This document shows, in pieces, positions 1-12,082 of a stretch of 64,000 nucleotides of DNA; position 1 is the first letter of the stretch, and every line of letters begins with the position of its first letter. Made by a program: the position numbers and the translations under genes. Location of the stretch: NCBI GenBank assembly GCA_018350325.1, contig JAEVLN010000016.1:1736044-1800043 (forward strand), written 5' to 3'. The notes beneath the pieces were generated by a model that did not search any database, had not been told where the DNA came from, and saw only the letters and a list, made by a program, of their open reading frames with translations. The DNA is from Globodera rostochiensis (Eukaryota; Nematoda; Chromadorea; Rhabditida; Heteroderidae).

Positions 1-819
1 GCATTGAAAGCATTGTCCACCATGATCGCAAGAAAGGAGCACATTCAAAAGGGCGAGAAGTTAATTTTTGATGAATTATTTAAATTTGTTCATCTGAATC
101 ATACTTAAAGTTTATCTGAATCATACTTAAAGTTTATAACTTTTTTATGTATATTTATTTATGCAATAGCATTTCTGGTAAAAGGTGATTTTTAAGCCGC
201 CTGATTCTCTCTTTTTAGCACACTATTTCTTCAAAAAATAAAATGTTCAAAAAAGTAACTTTAAACGCATTTCCTTTAAAGTTACAACAATAAAATGTAA
301 AATTTTACATTTTTTGACGCTGATAAGCGCATTTATAAAATGCCGCTATTACCCACGCCAAGAAATTGGAACTGTTACGAGACATGGCTCAATGGACTGC
401 GGGCAATGAAGACTCACATCGAGCGCATGCACAGAACATTACGACAAAGCTCGGCACCCGCCTCTCCTCTCGACGTCGCATTTAGTTTTTTTCTTAAATA
501 AGTTAACTAAAATATATACAGAAAATTCAATTTTTAATTTAAACAACCACAACTTTTATAAATTTAAAATGCGCCTTAATAAAAGATAATAATATGTTAG
601 TGTTGCTATAGTTATGAAACTATGTAATGTAAAAATTTAAAATTAAATTATAAATTTAAAATCTGAATATCAATTACACCTAAAATTGCATGATATAGAA
701 TATGCATAAGGTTTTTTAAATAACAAAAAAGTGAATAAAGGACAAATATATAAATCTTAAGGTCAGCAATCTTTTGCTGATTCGTTTACGCAAACGATTA
801 TGAAAAACCATAAGAAATG
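1..819 (+). CDS. Candidate partial gene, three exons joinable in frame
   Basis: Three GC-richer islets can be spliced in one frame: 1-59 (donor GTTAAT), 363-474 (acceptor CCAAG, weak donor GTCGCA) and 762-819 (acceptor CTTAAG, good donor GTAAGA). Reading frame 3 of the first islet gives about 75 codons without a stop. The junctions are phase 0 and phase 1 and the last exon ends in phase 2. The middle exon starts KLELLRDMAQW and the last contains QQSFADSFTQ. I recognise no domain. The middle islet is also open in another frame that resembles half of a C2H2 finger (THIERMH), and the minus strand is partly open too, so frame and strand are not certain. The gene would start left of the window and continue right of 819. 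Introns of about 300 nt are A/T-rich. Confidence 0.3.
92..135. repeat. 22-bp direct tandem duplication
   Basis: The 22-bp unit starting ATCTGAATCATAC occurs twice, head to tail, with no mismatch. It lies in the proposed first intron. Confidence 0.9.
198..260 (-). repeat. Lone inverted copy of the 106-bp satellite
   Basis: About 63 bp match the reverse complement of the satellite unit at 47,851-48,402 with about two mismatches. The match runs from the AGAGAGAGTC core through GTGTGCT to the AGTTACTTTTTTGAAC end. It is a single dispersed copy, 47 kb from the array and in opposite orientation. Confidence 0.88.
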
Positions 820-893
820 GTAAGAATTTTTGTGAATAATTATATTATACAACAAATATTGAGAGTTTAATTGTTATCATTATAAATAAATAA

Positions 894-1009
894 ATTTATC
901 ACTTCGATGCCGCGAACGAGTTAATTCTGCAAGAAGACCAAGAGTTCCATTCAAAAGAGCCCACAGCATATTTTGACACAATAAAAACAAATTTATATGA
1001 AACCAACAA
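894..1009 (+). CDS. Exon-like islet with a good donor
   Basis: The plus frame starting HFDAANELILQ is open from 894 to a donor-like AA|GTAAAA at 1009/1010. Second codon positions are mostly A/T (19 of 26 counted in the core), as in real coding DNA, and the minus-strand alternatives score worse. No AG acceptor lies in the 30 bases before the open stretch, so the 5' edge is unexplained. From the previous AG (phase-compatible with the exon ending at 819) one in-frame TAA intervenes. No family recognised. Confidence 0.25.
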
Positions 1010-1044
1010 GTAAAAAGTATAAAATTATTAAAAGAAGGTCTTAA

Positions 1045-1206
1045 TTCTTAATTATACTTAAAAAATTAGACGGCTTAGTTATTACAGCAAAATTAATAAA
1101 TTCTTTTGTGAATCAATCCGGCGTTAAGAGCGGGCAAAACCGAGCGTTGTATTATGTATTTATGTACAGCAGAAAAATAATTGAATTATCTAAAGTTTGG
1201 ACATGA
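1045..1206 (+). CDS. Exon-like open frame, unknown
   Basis: Fifty-three codons are open between two stops. The core reads LDGLVITAKLINSF and then NQSGVKSGQNRALYY. Second codon positions are A/T-rich (22 of 31 counted). There is no ATG near the start, so it would be an internal or last exon, but splice sites are not clear. No family recognised. Confidence 0.22.
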   Translation, partial: FLIILKKLDGLVITAKLINSFVNQSGVKSGQNRALYYVFMYSRKIIELSKVWT

Positions 1207-3562
1207 ACATATTTTTAACGCTTATACAAAAATTCCATACATATAATGTAAGAATATTAGAAAATTTAAAAATAAAATATGGCTACTTTGCGTGCACAGA
1301 CACAAGAAGTAGTTCAAATTGAAATTTATTATATCCACAACTAATTGAATATGTATGTTTTATTTACGAAAATAAATATTAAAATATCGAATAACTAATA
1401 AATGGACAATTGAAAATTGATTTTTAATTATTTCCAAGCAAAAAGGTTAAACAATTTAAAAGCGGGATGCTAAAATAAAATGGCACAAGAAAAATATAAA
1501 ATTTATTTTTTATGTTTAATGTTTCTTGAACGTATAGCAATGATAACAGCCCTAATTTAGTTATAATTTTTGTATTTCTAAATTAAAATTGTATTCATAA
1601 CTTATCACAGAAACTGAGCTGAGTCTTCTTCACTCATTTTGGAGCCGAAGAAACTGGGACGACATGAAAATTTCCGGCCGATAACAAGAAATTAAATGTT
1701 ATTCGATTCAAAAAAAAAAAAGTATAGTATATGCGAACTAAACAAATTATATGATAAAACTATTCTTTAAAATACCAAATAATTGATAATTACCGCGACA
1801 TAATTAAAAAATAAAACAATTATCTATAAAATCCATTTTTGCTTAATTTGAGAAAAAATGTAATACCTTAACTACAAAAATAAAAGAGCCAACAAATCAA
1901 TAAAAAAAATTACAAGGTCGAGTAGATTTTCAATACCCAATAATTAGAATATTTTTTTGAAATTATACAAAAATAAATATAAAGTCATAAGTAAGATAAA
2001 ATGCAGCATAGTATTCTTCTTATAACAAAAACAATAAATTGATCACATTGCCCTGTCAAGTAGAAAATTGCTAAACTAAATTTTAAAAAATAATATCAAA
2101 ATTATTTTTTTAAACAGGGGTTTTAATAAAATAAACTGGTCTCGACATTTATAAATATTTTCTAGTTAAATTTATAAAATCGTCTATTGAATTACAAATA
2201 TTGGTCTAGATCATAAAAATATTACTAACATTTAAAATGCAATTTTGACTAAAACCGAGGTCGATGACTTAACAGGGTCCGAGCTCTTGGATTACGGAGG
2301 GGGGAGGGCTACGTCTAAAAAGTTGACTTTCTAAATTCTTTTTAAAGATTTAACGATATTTGTTAAGAGAATTGGTTAGTTACAAATTTTACAAAACATC
2401 ACGCTACGGCGCTGCTGAAGCAAATGAACAACACAATTACTGCTCACAATTTTTGATGAAAAAATAAAATAAAGGACTGTGCATATGAATTTTATAAATA
2501 AATAATCTTTTTTTGCAAAAAGTTTGATACAATTTTTAATTTCCTCAAAAAACTCACATAAAATTCCATCATAGTAATGTAATTTGTTTTTATTCCAAAG
2601 ACATTCTACAAAATCCATTTATAGGTCTTTCAATCGAAGGACCGTTAAGGGTCAACAAAACGGATTGTGCGTTCCCTAGCTAAATAGGGGGGGGGGGGGG
2701 GTCTGGTTGCAAAAATGCGCGAGCCAATCCGGCTCAATTGGATGTATTGGTATGGATTTTGTTAAAATTATATTTTCATTAGTCCACAATGATTTTAAAT
2801 GGGTTTTTAATTTTAACAATAAATGTTTGTGGAACCCCGAACATGTGGAAACGTCACCATTTGGCGTTCTGTTTCAATTTTGGTATATTCATTTTTTCAC
2901 ATATTTAAATTAAAAGAAAAATCGAACAATAGTCAGCATTATTTATTTATTAAATTGTAGATCAGCCAGCTGCTATGTTTTCATTCGGTGCGCCGCGTTT
3001 TTAAATTCAATTCCAACCCTCAGGCTTTTTAACAATTTATTCGCCATATTTACTAGATTTATTTAGTTAACTTCTTAGCATGTTGTTGTTTGTTTTTGTT
3101 GTAAATTAAATTATTTAAAATTTGTCATTTATTAAAAATTCATTTGTTAAAAGTTGTTATTTACTCAGGCTCGCGCAACAACATTTGCGCTTTAATATTT
3201 TTTTTATAATCAGCCGCCCTTATAATTTTTTATTTTAAAATTTTATTTTTTTACACACGCATTTTTATGTTTAAATTATTTTCCATACATTTTAAATGCA
3301 GGAAGAATGCACTTAATTTTTCTATTAAAAAAATACCTTTAATAAACATTACACATTTGCCTGTTGATTAGTAAATCTTGACAAATTATTACACTTTTCT
3401 GATTTTAATTAAATAATAAATTTAATTAAATATTTTGATTTATTTTGCATAAAATAATGTATAAAAAAAGTTATTTACCTATTGTATAACATATTCGGAC
3501 CTTTAATGTTCATTTTGATTGTCAAAAGAAAGTTCGTTTTAAAATTGTTTCACATAACTTAC
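1207..3562. other. A/T-rich stretch with unassigned GC islets
   Basis: No gene could be supported. GC-richer islets lie at about 1,275-1,340, 1,612-1,690, 2,255-2,333, 2,620-2,780, 2,830-2,880 and 2,955-3,005. Each is open in several frames. The 1,612-1,690 islet has a minus-strand ATG reading MSEEDSAQFL that could be a first exon. A minus-strand ORF of 80 codons at 2,376-2,618 is mostly low-complexity. Confidence 0.5.
2687..2701. repeat. Run of 15 G
   Basis: Fifteen consecutive G in otherwise A/T-rich DNA. Its length is likely unstable and may be imprecise in the assembly. Confidence 0.93.
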
Positions 3563-3966
3563 CGCGAGGCTGCGTACAACACAAGACACCACACTTAGTT
3601 CAAAATTTCAACCGTTTGTAATTAATTATATTTTGCATAAATTTCTCAATTATTTTATTTGTTTATTTTCTTCTATTAAGATAATTTTAAATTCTTATTT
3701 ATTGTTTTGTTAAATAATATTAGCCATGAAAGTGCTTGGAGGTGATTTTGTATTATATTAGGCACAATAAAAAAGAATAAATAATCAAAACTAGAAAAAG
3801 ATAAATAATTTTTTGTATAAATATTTGTAAAAAATTACTGCATTTCTAAGGTTAAATTAAGCAAATGTCCTTATTAATTTCATTGTCATCCTGGAGAAAA
3901 TGATTATAAAGGCTTTTAATAAAAATTAAATCAAGTTTTATTTTTATAGAATAAATATAAATAAAG

Positions 3967-4116
3967 GTGTATATTACGGAAGACTCACCATTAACACACG
4001 AAAATAAAACAAATCAAATGGAAATCCAGTTAAAAACCTTTTACGACGTGCTCCGAACTTATAAGACAAAAATTAAAGGTTCAAAAATACTTAAGGCAGT
4101 CGAGTTTCTAATTTGA
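3967..4116 (+). CDS. Exon-like open frame ending in a stop
   Basis: After an acceptor-like AATAAAG, 49 codons read VYITEDSPLTHENK and so on to a TGA at 4114-4116. Second codon positions are strongly A/T-biased (36 of 47 counted). It looks like a terminal exon. The minus strand has splice-like GTGAGT here as well, so strand is not certain. No family recognised. Confidence 0.28.
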   Translation: MYITEDSPLTHENKTNQMEIQLKTFYDVLRTYKTKIKGSKILKAVEFLI

Positions 4117-4356
4117 AAGAAAATGACATTAACTCATATACACTTAGGTTTTTCACTGAATTGAGAATTTATGTAAATATTAATAAAAATAATTAATTTT
4201 TTTCCCATAAATTAACCAAAATTCAAACAGAAAGAATATTATAAAAAATCAATCAAAATGCCGACTATGAGCCCTGCCCGAAACATTTCTAATATTACTA
4301 ACAATTAAGAAACAATAAATAAAGCCATTATATAAAGCAATGTTAATAAATCTCAC

Positions 4357-4389
4357 CCGCCCGACCCGAGCGCGCGTCATGATAGGTAC
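4357..4389 (-). CDS. 33-nt microexon-like islet
   Basis: On the minus strand an AAATTAAG acceptor and a GTGAGA donor flank 33 GC-rich nucleotides, a multiple of three with no stop in phase 0. Acceptors ending TTAAG are also used in the polymerase gene of this window. It could belong to the minus-strand exons at 5.6-7.9 kb, but linkage is not shown. Confidence 0.3.
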
Positions 4390-5645
4390 CTTAATTTTTA
4401 CATTTATTTTTTTAAATCTAAAGTAATATTTAAAGAAAAGTCAAAAAGAAATACAAAAATAAATTTAAAAATGTGTATAATTTGAAATACTTGAATTAGC
4501 ATGCAATTAAAGAAATGATTATTATCAAAAAAATATTGGGCAATGTGCTTCTTATTATTGAATAAATATTTCATTAATGCCCTCGGCCTCCGCAAAGTTG
4601 AATGATTCGCCTATTCCTTCATCAGGGTTTCGTGACTAAAAACATTTAATCATGCTAAAGGCCAAAATTTAATAAAAGTGATATAACAGCAATGAACCAT
4701 TTAAGAGTACATTCACAAAGCTTAAAGATGATAAATAATGACCAAAAAGAGGAAAACCAATCAAAAATAATATTTGTTTTATTAAAAATAAATTATTTAA
4801 AATCATGTATTTGTTAGATTTAAATACATAATTTAAAAACATGATAATAATTAGACAAATCCGTCATCAAAACTTCTCTCACTAAATGATAAGTCTAAAC
4901 AAAATGTTCCGGCTGTTAATGAGTAAGTGATGAAAAAAAGCAAACATAAAAAGTATAAGATCTGCGTTTAATATAAAATATATCCTAATATTTGATTTTA
5001 AGTTCCTGCCAACTATTTTTTTCTCGTCTACGCGCTTACAGAAAGTTGGAAGAATATTTCACATTTTGAAAATTTTAAAAACAATTGAAAATTGTTTTAA
5101 TGCAATAAAAATATTAAATTACCCATATATCAATTAACAGTTAATTATTTAAATGCAACAATTAATTAAATAAAAAATTTTAAGCAAGAATTTGTATAAT
5201 TATACAGATCGAGTATTAACTTTCTATTTAAAAAAAACTGTTATTCTAAAAATTAAAAATCAGACGGGAACTTTCTAATTATACAAAAACTAATCAAGTT
5301 AAACAATGCCTCATTAAAATTTTTGTATTTCAAAAAGCATGCACTAAAATCTTAAAAATTGAAATATCAATTAATCAAGGATGCAGAGAAGGCACTAAAA
5401 AACCATCGTTGGCAAGCCGTTTATCGACTGCGCTGCTAAAACAAAAAAATCAGCATTTAATAAAAGGAAAAAACTGAAACTAGAACGAAAGGACAACAAT
5501 GTTGCTCATGATTCTAAAAAATGAATGATAATAATTAGAAGAAAATGATTTATTTATCATCATAAAGAATTTAAATTAAAGATTAAAGACTGAATGTGTC
5601 CTTTCTTAACAGTTTAGTGAATGCAATAAAATAATATGAACTTAC
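4390..5645. other. A/T-rich stretch, two small islets
   Basis: No gene supported. A minus-strand islet at about 4,557-4,618 follows a TTTTTAG acceptor and can be read as a terminal exon (SRNPDEGIGESF), but the plus strand offers an ATG-started frame over the same bases. A second minus-strand islet at 5,404-5,435 has TTTTAG and GTTTTT edges. The rest is A/T-rich without visible features. Confidence 0.45.
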
Positions 5646-5729
5646 GGCAACTCGAAGCAACTTTCTGGTCGACGAGGTGAAGTTGCTTATTGCCTCTAAC
5701 GGTAAGCCGTCGCATACCAGGGCAAACAG
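5646..5729 (-). CDS. Probable internal exon, 28 codons
   Basis: The minus strand shows a canonical acceptor TATCAACAG and a canonical donor GTAAGTT around 84 nt, exactly 28 codons in phase 0. The frame begins LFALVCDGLPLEAISNF and is G/C-rich at third positions (19 of 28), clearly better than the other open frame. It lies downstream of the minus-strand exons 7801-7877 and 7115-7294, but phases require at least one further exon between. No domain recognised. Confidence 0.42.
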
Positions 5730-7114
5730 CTGTTGATAGAAATGCGCAATAAATGGACTAAACTTAAAAAAATATCATGTATAACATTTAATTTTAAATA
5801 GTGAACTTACACAAATTACATTAAATAATTAGTTTAAGATATTGTTGCATGAATTGTTTAAAAAATATATCACTTTTATTCTAACTGCAATTTGTTTTAG
5901 AAATATTAGAAATATTCTTTAAGCTAACCAGTATATTTGGCCAATCAGATACTAATACAATTGTTTTTCCACAATTTAACAAATTGTAGTTAAGGGGGTT
6001 GAAGTTGATACTTTGGTCGGTGAATTTTTCTATAACTTTTTATTCTTAAGCTTTACATCCCTTTTGTTGCGGCGTTTCTAACGTGTCCATACAACCTAAC
6101 ATAATATGGTTTTGAATATAATTTACTAACAAATTATTTTTTTGTTTATATAAATAGTAAATTTAGTATCAAAAACTTTTGGATCTTTATCATCTGTGTC
6201 ATTTTTATTTTTTAAATTTTTGATTTCATATGATATTAACTTTATTATTACATTCATTTTTTTCCTTTTAGGATTTTTGTTTATAATTCTCCCAATTATT
6301 TTTACCTAAATTCACTTCTTTTTATCTACGTCTTTTTAGCAAATATTGTTTTAGGGTCTCTGCTACGTAACTATTTGAATGCGTGACAAATTTTTTATTT
6401 AACTAAATAAATTCTTATTTTTTTCTTAATTTCTATTTTTGATGTATTTCGCATATTGTTTCTTTCAGAAATGGTTTCTATTAAATAGATATTATGTAAT
6501 TAATGGCATTACAATAATATGAATTGAATGTAGCTGTTACTTTAGTATAAATTTTTTTTTGTTATTCAAAGAAACCATAAGCACTAATACGACATCTGCT
6601 CGATAATATCGGTGTAAATATTTTTTTTATTTGGCCAGCAGATTGTTTGTTTTGTCGATGTCGAGTTTAAATACTTTCATTAAGGTTAGCCTTTGTTCAG
6701 TTATTTTTAAGTTAAACTAGTTTATTGATATTTTGAAAATATTTTGATTATCATTGAATTTTTAAGTTTGGCCGCTGGTGGGGATTTTCTTTATTATTCA
6801 TACGTTATCATTACATCTTTTATTAAATTGTATAGAAAACAGTCATCTGAAGACTTTTTGTTTAAATTACAGACCCTTTCACTATTATTTACTTTCAATT
6901 AACTATGCTCCATTTCGCTTAATTGGTTATCTCTTTTTTTAGCATTTAAATAAAATTTTCATTTATTTCATAAAGTTGAATATTGATATTTTATAAAAAT
7001 TTATTATTAACCATAATCATAACTTTTCATAAAATTTAAATAAAATTATAAGGCCTCGCCTTGGCCATGCCCACGCTTTCGTTAAAAAAACATATTTTCC
7101 GCTATCTGTCTCAC
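5730..7114. other. A/T-rich stretch, minor islets
   Basis: No gene supported. Small GC-richer islets lie at about 5,995-6,025, 6,066-6,095 and 7,043-7,075. The last has a plus-strand AG edge and a GTTAAA edge but only 27 nt between them. If the neighbouring minus-strand exons form one gene, a missing exon should be in this stretch. Confidence 0.45.
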
Positions 7115-7877
7115 CAACTGCTTTTGCAGCAAAGGCAGTTAAGTAAAGTTAATGTTAAGATCCTTGAATTTTTTTCTGATGTTAAGTCAAATGTTAAAGT
7201 AATAGTTATTACATCGTGATATTTAAACGGATTGGTAATTTTGACAAATGTTTCAAGTTTACTTGTTGATGATGGTGTGTAACTCTTTTTCGCTCTGACC
7301 GCGATAATAGGCAAATAATTTGTTTTAAATAATTAAAAGGGGTTTAAATTTTTTTTGTTGTATTAAACTTTTCTGTTTGTTTTAATAGATAACATTATCA
7401 TTTTCTGCATTCTTTTTCTATTCAGTGGAGGTATGCTGTAAATTTGTCTTTAAGTAGTCATTCTAATCATTTATTTACCCATATTGCTCGTTCCGTTTTA
7501 GCCGTTGTGGTAATCCACATTTATTGGTATATAAATTGATATTTAATTTTCAATAGTGATCATTGGTCAGAGCAGTCTTAATTTATTTATTTATCAATTC
7601 ATTAGATCATTATAATTTGCAGCAATTCTGACCATATAGAGTTACATATTATAATAAAATAATAAATTTACCCTGTATTCAGTCGACTCTTTTTTGGTAA
7701 GAATTTTTTAAAACAAAATCCTATACTAAAAATCCCAAAACAACATTGGCAATCCGTGTAATTAAAAACTTTAAAATTAAACCAATTAAAACTAACTAAC
7801 CTCAAATTTATTATATAATTCAAATATATTTGCGCGTTTAGCAGAAAAGCATTGGCGTTATCTTCGGTCGGCGGAAC
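7115..7877 (-). CDS. Candidate gene fragment, two exons in phase
   Basis: The minus-strand exon 7801-7877 (acceptor AATTCTAG, donor GTTAGT) reads VPPTEDNANAFLLN and ends with two bases of a codon. Exon 7115-7294 (acceptor CGCGGTCAG, donor GTGAGA) supplies the third base and continues for 59 codons, starting AKKSYTPSSTSKLET and ending in a cysteine pair near the donor. The 506-nt intron is A/T-rich. The joined 85 codons have no stop and both ends have splice sites, so the gene continues on both sides. No family recognised. A competing plus-strand reading exists at 7,842-7,897 but has weaker codon structure. Confidence 0.42.
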
Positions 7878-8402
7878 CTAGAATTTTGGATCCATAGAGA
7901 TCGCACATAAAGATCGTATAAGTATTTTATTATTCAAATTTAACAGGTGTTTAACCATTTTTATCATAGCCGTTAAATTATAAATTTTTTAAAATTTTTA
8001 AAGGTATTGTGTAAATAATACATACTATCGGAGTTTTAATCAAATAACAATGTAGATTTAAATTAAGAACTTAAATTTAATGAGTAATTTAATTTTTAAT
8101 GTTTTATTTAGTTTGTATTTCACCGTAAAATTTTATGGGCGAATTTATTAATTATAAATGTTAAATAGCCCTTTTAGACATTAATTTAGTTTTAGCTCAA
8201 ATACCATATAACAAATTGAAAATTTTTAACACCACTTTGAGATATTTGCTTTGTTTTCATATTCGACTTTTCAATTCTCGTTCACATGAAGAAAAGCTAA
8301 AAAAGAAAAAAAAGTGTAGTGATAAGAGCTGGATCTTTCATTTAGTTTTGTCAGTGCATTGTTTTTTTTAATTTCTTTCACTTTGACTATAAGTCTTGGT
8401 CA

Positions 8403-8457
8403 TTATGAGAATATTATGGCCTTGTGGTTGACCAAAGTTCTGATGAGGTCGGACTTC
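8403..8457 (-). CDS. Probable exon with strong codon bias
   Basis: After a CATAAG acceptor the minus strand reads KSDLIRTLVNHKAIIFS then TAA. Third codon positions are G/C in 12 of 16 and second positions A/T in 12 of 16, a good coding signature. The opposite strand is open too but lacks this bias. It is in phase with the candidate exon 8844-8943. It may be a terminal exon, or may end earlier at a weak GTCAAC donor. No family recognised. Confidence 0.36.
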
Positions 8458-8843
8458 CTTATGAGTATTGTCTTACGACTCCACTTTTAACACGATGATT
8501 TTTGCAAACAAGTAGTTTACTTTATTTTTTCGACTGAAAGCATATTTGTAAAAGTAAATTAATTATTTATAGTTCTTCATTATTTATTTTAAATAGCACC
8601 AAAAACAAAGCATTTATTGACCTTTTCTTTATTAATAATGCTGTAAATTTCGCTGTTAAATTTTAAACTATTAAGTTGATTTTTTTGTTCTTTAAAAGGA
8701 TAAACAGATAAACGTTATTTATTTAAAAAATATTAATGCGCTTTTGTATATTAAAATCATTTGGCATTTTGGTTGTTGCTTAAGCTCCAATTTTATCTGC
8801 TGAATTGATCTTTATTTAGGAGTTACTGTTTTTGGAAAAACAC

Positions 8844-8943
8844 TGGTTAGCATTTCCGTGTTCCCTGTGCATGATTCCTGGAAAGCAAGATCTCATCAGT
8901 GTGAAATGAGACCGCAAAATGCACCGCGAGACGGTTGCCGGCA
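8844..8943 (-). CDS. Candidate internal exon, 100 nt
   Basis: A minus-strand AATGTAAG acceptor and a GTGTTT donor enclose 100 nt that are open in the frame containing PATVSRCILRSHF. Splicing to 8403-8457 keeps that frame. Two other readings exist: phase 0 ends at a stop after CRQPSRGAFCG and would join an upstream islet at about 9,104-9,142, and a 46-codon plus-strand frame is open. Function unknown. Confidence 0.28.
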
Positions 8944-10949
8944 CTTACATTATTGGATTTTTCTATGTTGATTACTATTTTTTCAAACTTTGTTTTTTTA
9001 ATAAAACATTGACAAAATATTTAATGTTTTGCATCAAATTTTATTTTATTTTGCAGTTTCCTCACTTCTCGAATTTATTTTAAACTGTTTTTTTTAATAA
9101 CGAGTTGGCCGTCCCGGCAGTACACGAAAGTTGGATTTGCTTTAAGATTATTCAGATTCTTATTATAAGTTTGTTGATAAAAATTATAAATTTTCATTTA
9201 TACGTTAAAATTTCTTAATTATATTCAAGGCTCAATGCCCATAAAGTTTTGCTGGATGTTTTATTTTAATGAATTTATTTACCTGGTTTAGAAATTATTT
9301 TCCATTAACCTTTATATAAATTGATTTTTCCCATTAGCTTTGAAAGTTTTGTAACGGTATTTAATGAGTTTAATTTTGTTTAAATGAATATAAAGAAAGA
9401 ACAAAAACTTGTAACTCTTATTTATATTGTTCTCCGTCAGTCACTTATACAATTTTGGGTCACATAAACAAAATGTATTTTCAGGGTTTAATTTAGCCAT
9501 ATTACATTATATTGATATCGTAAGCAAAATATTATAATCAGTTTAATTTCATTAATGCGTGTTACACCATAATACCGTAAATTGTCGTCATCTCATTATT
9601 AATATTTTAGGAAATTGTTAACTTTAGTCTGTAATTCTCTTTTAAAATATATGCTTAATCATTATTTTTCATAGTATTTTAATTAATTAATAGCTTTTTA
9701 ATTTTTAAGTTTTATAAGCACGTTAAGCATTCATCTAACTATTCTTATTAGTTTTCTATTTAGAGCAAGCAAAATGTAGTAGAATTAATTTCTATTTAAA
9801 TTTCTAAATTGTTTTGTTTCAATTTTAACTCAAAACTAAAAAATTAGCTAATTTCAATATTGGGCATAATAATAAAACTGTTTCTTTCAAAATTGTTTAA
9901 GCTGATGTTAAAAAGAGGCTTTTTCATAAATTATATGACCGATTTTTTAAATTTTTTTTCTTTTTTAAAGCGAATTTGATCTTGAAACAGAAAAAGGATT
10001 TTTACCCATAAAATTCTTGCAAGAAAATTGAAATTAATTATAAAGTTTTTTTACAAACGAAAAAATTCAACAATTCATCCTAACTTTATTGCAAATAAAG
10101 AAATACAGCAGAGCAGGAAGCAATTAAATGACAAACTGTCTCGGAAGGCATGGATCGCGCTATTCACAACCTTAAATGAATTAGTTTTAATTTTTAAAAT
10201 TATTTTAAAATTTAATTCTTATGAGGTTTTCACCAATTAAAGAGATAAACAACGTTTTAACAAGTTTATCTTTACAAAAAGTAACATAGTTTTAAAATTT
10301 ATATTGATTCCCAGTCGAGTAATTTATTTAATAATTTTTTTGGATTTTATTACTTCTTTCTAAAAATCGTTTGCAATACGAATTGAAAAATTGATTTTTT
10401 TTGCCATTAGCGTTGATCGCTTTTATATACGTTACCCATTTTGTTAAATTGCTTAACCATATTTTCACCAAATTTTATTTATCATAACTTTAATGTACAA
10501 TCATTGTTTAACTCATTGTCGATGTCGATCACATCCACATTTATTTGCTTTGTTTTAGTTATGCAGAATTTAATAGTTCATGATCTCTTTAAATTATTTT
10601 TCCTAATTTTAATATTTGTCTATAACATTTTAGTATTTTTAATTTAAAGCTTGCGCGATTTCTTAATTTACAGTCAGCAATTAGACCTTACATCCCGCCT
10701 CATGCATTTGGCACAAAATTAAATAATAGTTTATTTTTAGATTATGGATTTAATATTTTATTCTTAATAAGTATGTAATTTTTTAAGCTTATATTTTAAT
10801 TGAAGTTTTAAAATCCAAATTCATAAAACACAAGCTGTGACAAAAAAAACATAGATTTTTATAACTAAAATTATTAAAATTGTGAACTCTTTTTATGACA
10901 AAAATTATTTAAATATGCTGGTTAAGAAGATTATAATAAAAAATAGACA
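8944..10949. other. A/T-rich stretch without a supportable gene
   Basis: A minus-strand islet at about 9,104-9,142 reads NPTFVYCRDGQL with G/C-rich third positions and could be an exon. A short islet at 10,136-10,170 and a plus-strand ORF of 70 codons at 10,028-10,240 show no clear coding bias. Confidence 0.45.
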
Positions 10950-11014
10950 CCTCGTTCATTCACCCGTTCGTGGACGGAAACGGTAGTACGGCTTTGAATG
11001 ATTATTAAATTGAT
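10950..11014 (-). repeat. Islet homologous to 35121-35185 (inverted copy)
   Basis: Read on the minus strand, 65 bp align with 35121-35185 on the plus strand, including the A/T-rich lead ATCAATTTAATAAT and the GC-rich part. Over 37 aligned GC-rich bases I count eight differences. In one frame both copies read VSVHE and end ER before a GT, with one synonymous CAC/CAT change. This suggests a duplicated exon plus intron edge, or an old dispersed repeat. Confidence 0.7.
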
Positions 11015-11810
11015 TTTCATTTTAATTGTTTATATTTTTAATTCGGATTCTGGCTTTAATTATGATTTCTATTATTTAGTGAACTTAATTTAATGGAATG
11101 AACCCGGAGAGCTCGGTTCTATTTAGGGCTCTCAAAGTTGTTTTGATTTGACAAAAATAATTTTTTATAAATTGAAAATAATGTTAATTTTGTTGCACAA
11201 CAAAACAATTTTAGTTTTAGGATTTTTTTTTGTTTTAAGTTTTCGCCTGCTTTATATGTTTTGTTTTCTAAATGAAATTGAATCATAGCATGCGTGATTC
11301 ACTCCCATTGGCATCAGTGCACGGGTGAATTTACATGCTGAACAACAAGATTAATTTTTCTTTTTTATCGCATTTTTATATATACTATTTTATTCATCAA
11401 TTGTCTTTTTATTAATTTATTTCTCATGGCTTTACTATGTTTTATTAATTTAATATTAAGTAGTTTGAATAAAATTAATGTTAATACTTTTCAGAAGATG
11501 CACTTATTATTTTATTTTATACTTATGGTTGATTCAAATAAATAATTTTATTAAAATTAAAGATAGGAACCCATTAATTTTTGTGATTAAGGATTAATTA
11601 TAATTTTTTTTAATGTTCAGTTGGTTAGCAATGTATTTTTTATTCTTTATTATATTAATATTTTATATTTTTAAGAAAGGCTTATTTAAAGCTAAGAATT
11701 TTAGCCAAAGTTATCAATTTTTTATTTATTTGCAAAAGAATTTTGATTTTGAATTAATTCAATTGTAACTATATAATTCAACTAAATGGCCAAACAAATT
11801 TGTTCTTTAG
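11015..11810. other. A/T-rich stretch, one exon-like islet
   Basis: A plus-strand islet at 11,289-11,324 has an AATCATAG acceptor and a GTGAAT donor around 36 nt reading MRDSLPLASVHG. A GC-richer patch at about 11,100-11,140 has no clear frame. Nothing else seen. Confidence 0.45.
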
Positions 11811-12066
11811 GCTTTTTACGAATTACGAATTACTTACTTTTTACGGCGTTTTGGCTGTTACGAATTACGGATTACTTTTTACGAATTTTTTTTGCCTTTT
11901 ACGAATTACGGATTACTTTTACGAATTTTTTTGGCTTTTACGAATTACGGATTACTTTTTACGAATTTTTTTTGCCTTTTACTAATTACGGATTACTTAT
12001 TACGAATTTTTTTTGCCTTTTACTAATTACGGATTACTTATTACGAATTTTTTTTGATGGTTACGA
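11811..12066. repeat. Degenerate tandem repeat, CGAATTACGGATTA type
   Basis: About six imperfect units of roughly 40-46 bp contain TTACGAATTACGGATTACTTTTTACG. The tract is open on the plus strand for 96 codons (11,786-12,076) only because the unit lacks stops. The translated product is a repetitive LRITDYF-like string and I do not regard it as a gene. Confidence 0.88.
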
Positions 12067-12082
12067 GCACCCCTGAGTAAAA

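Noticed and set aside
363..474. Half of a C2H2 zinc finger (C...H-x4-H) in an alternative frame
   Set aside because: The first cysteine pair is incomplete and the spacing is off by one. The frame chosen for the gene model is a different one.
11786..12076. 96-codon ORF with repetitive LRITDYF
   Set aside because: Entirely explained by a tandem repeat whose unit lacks stops.
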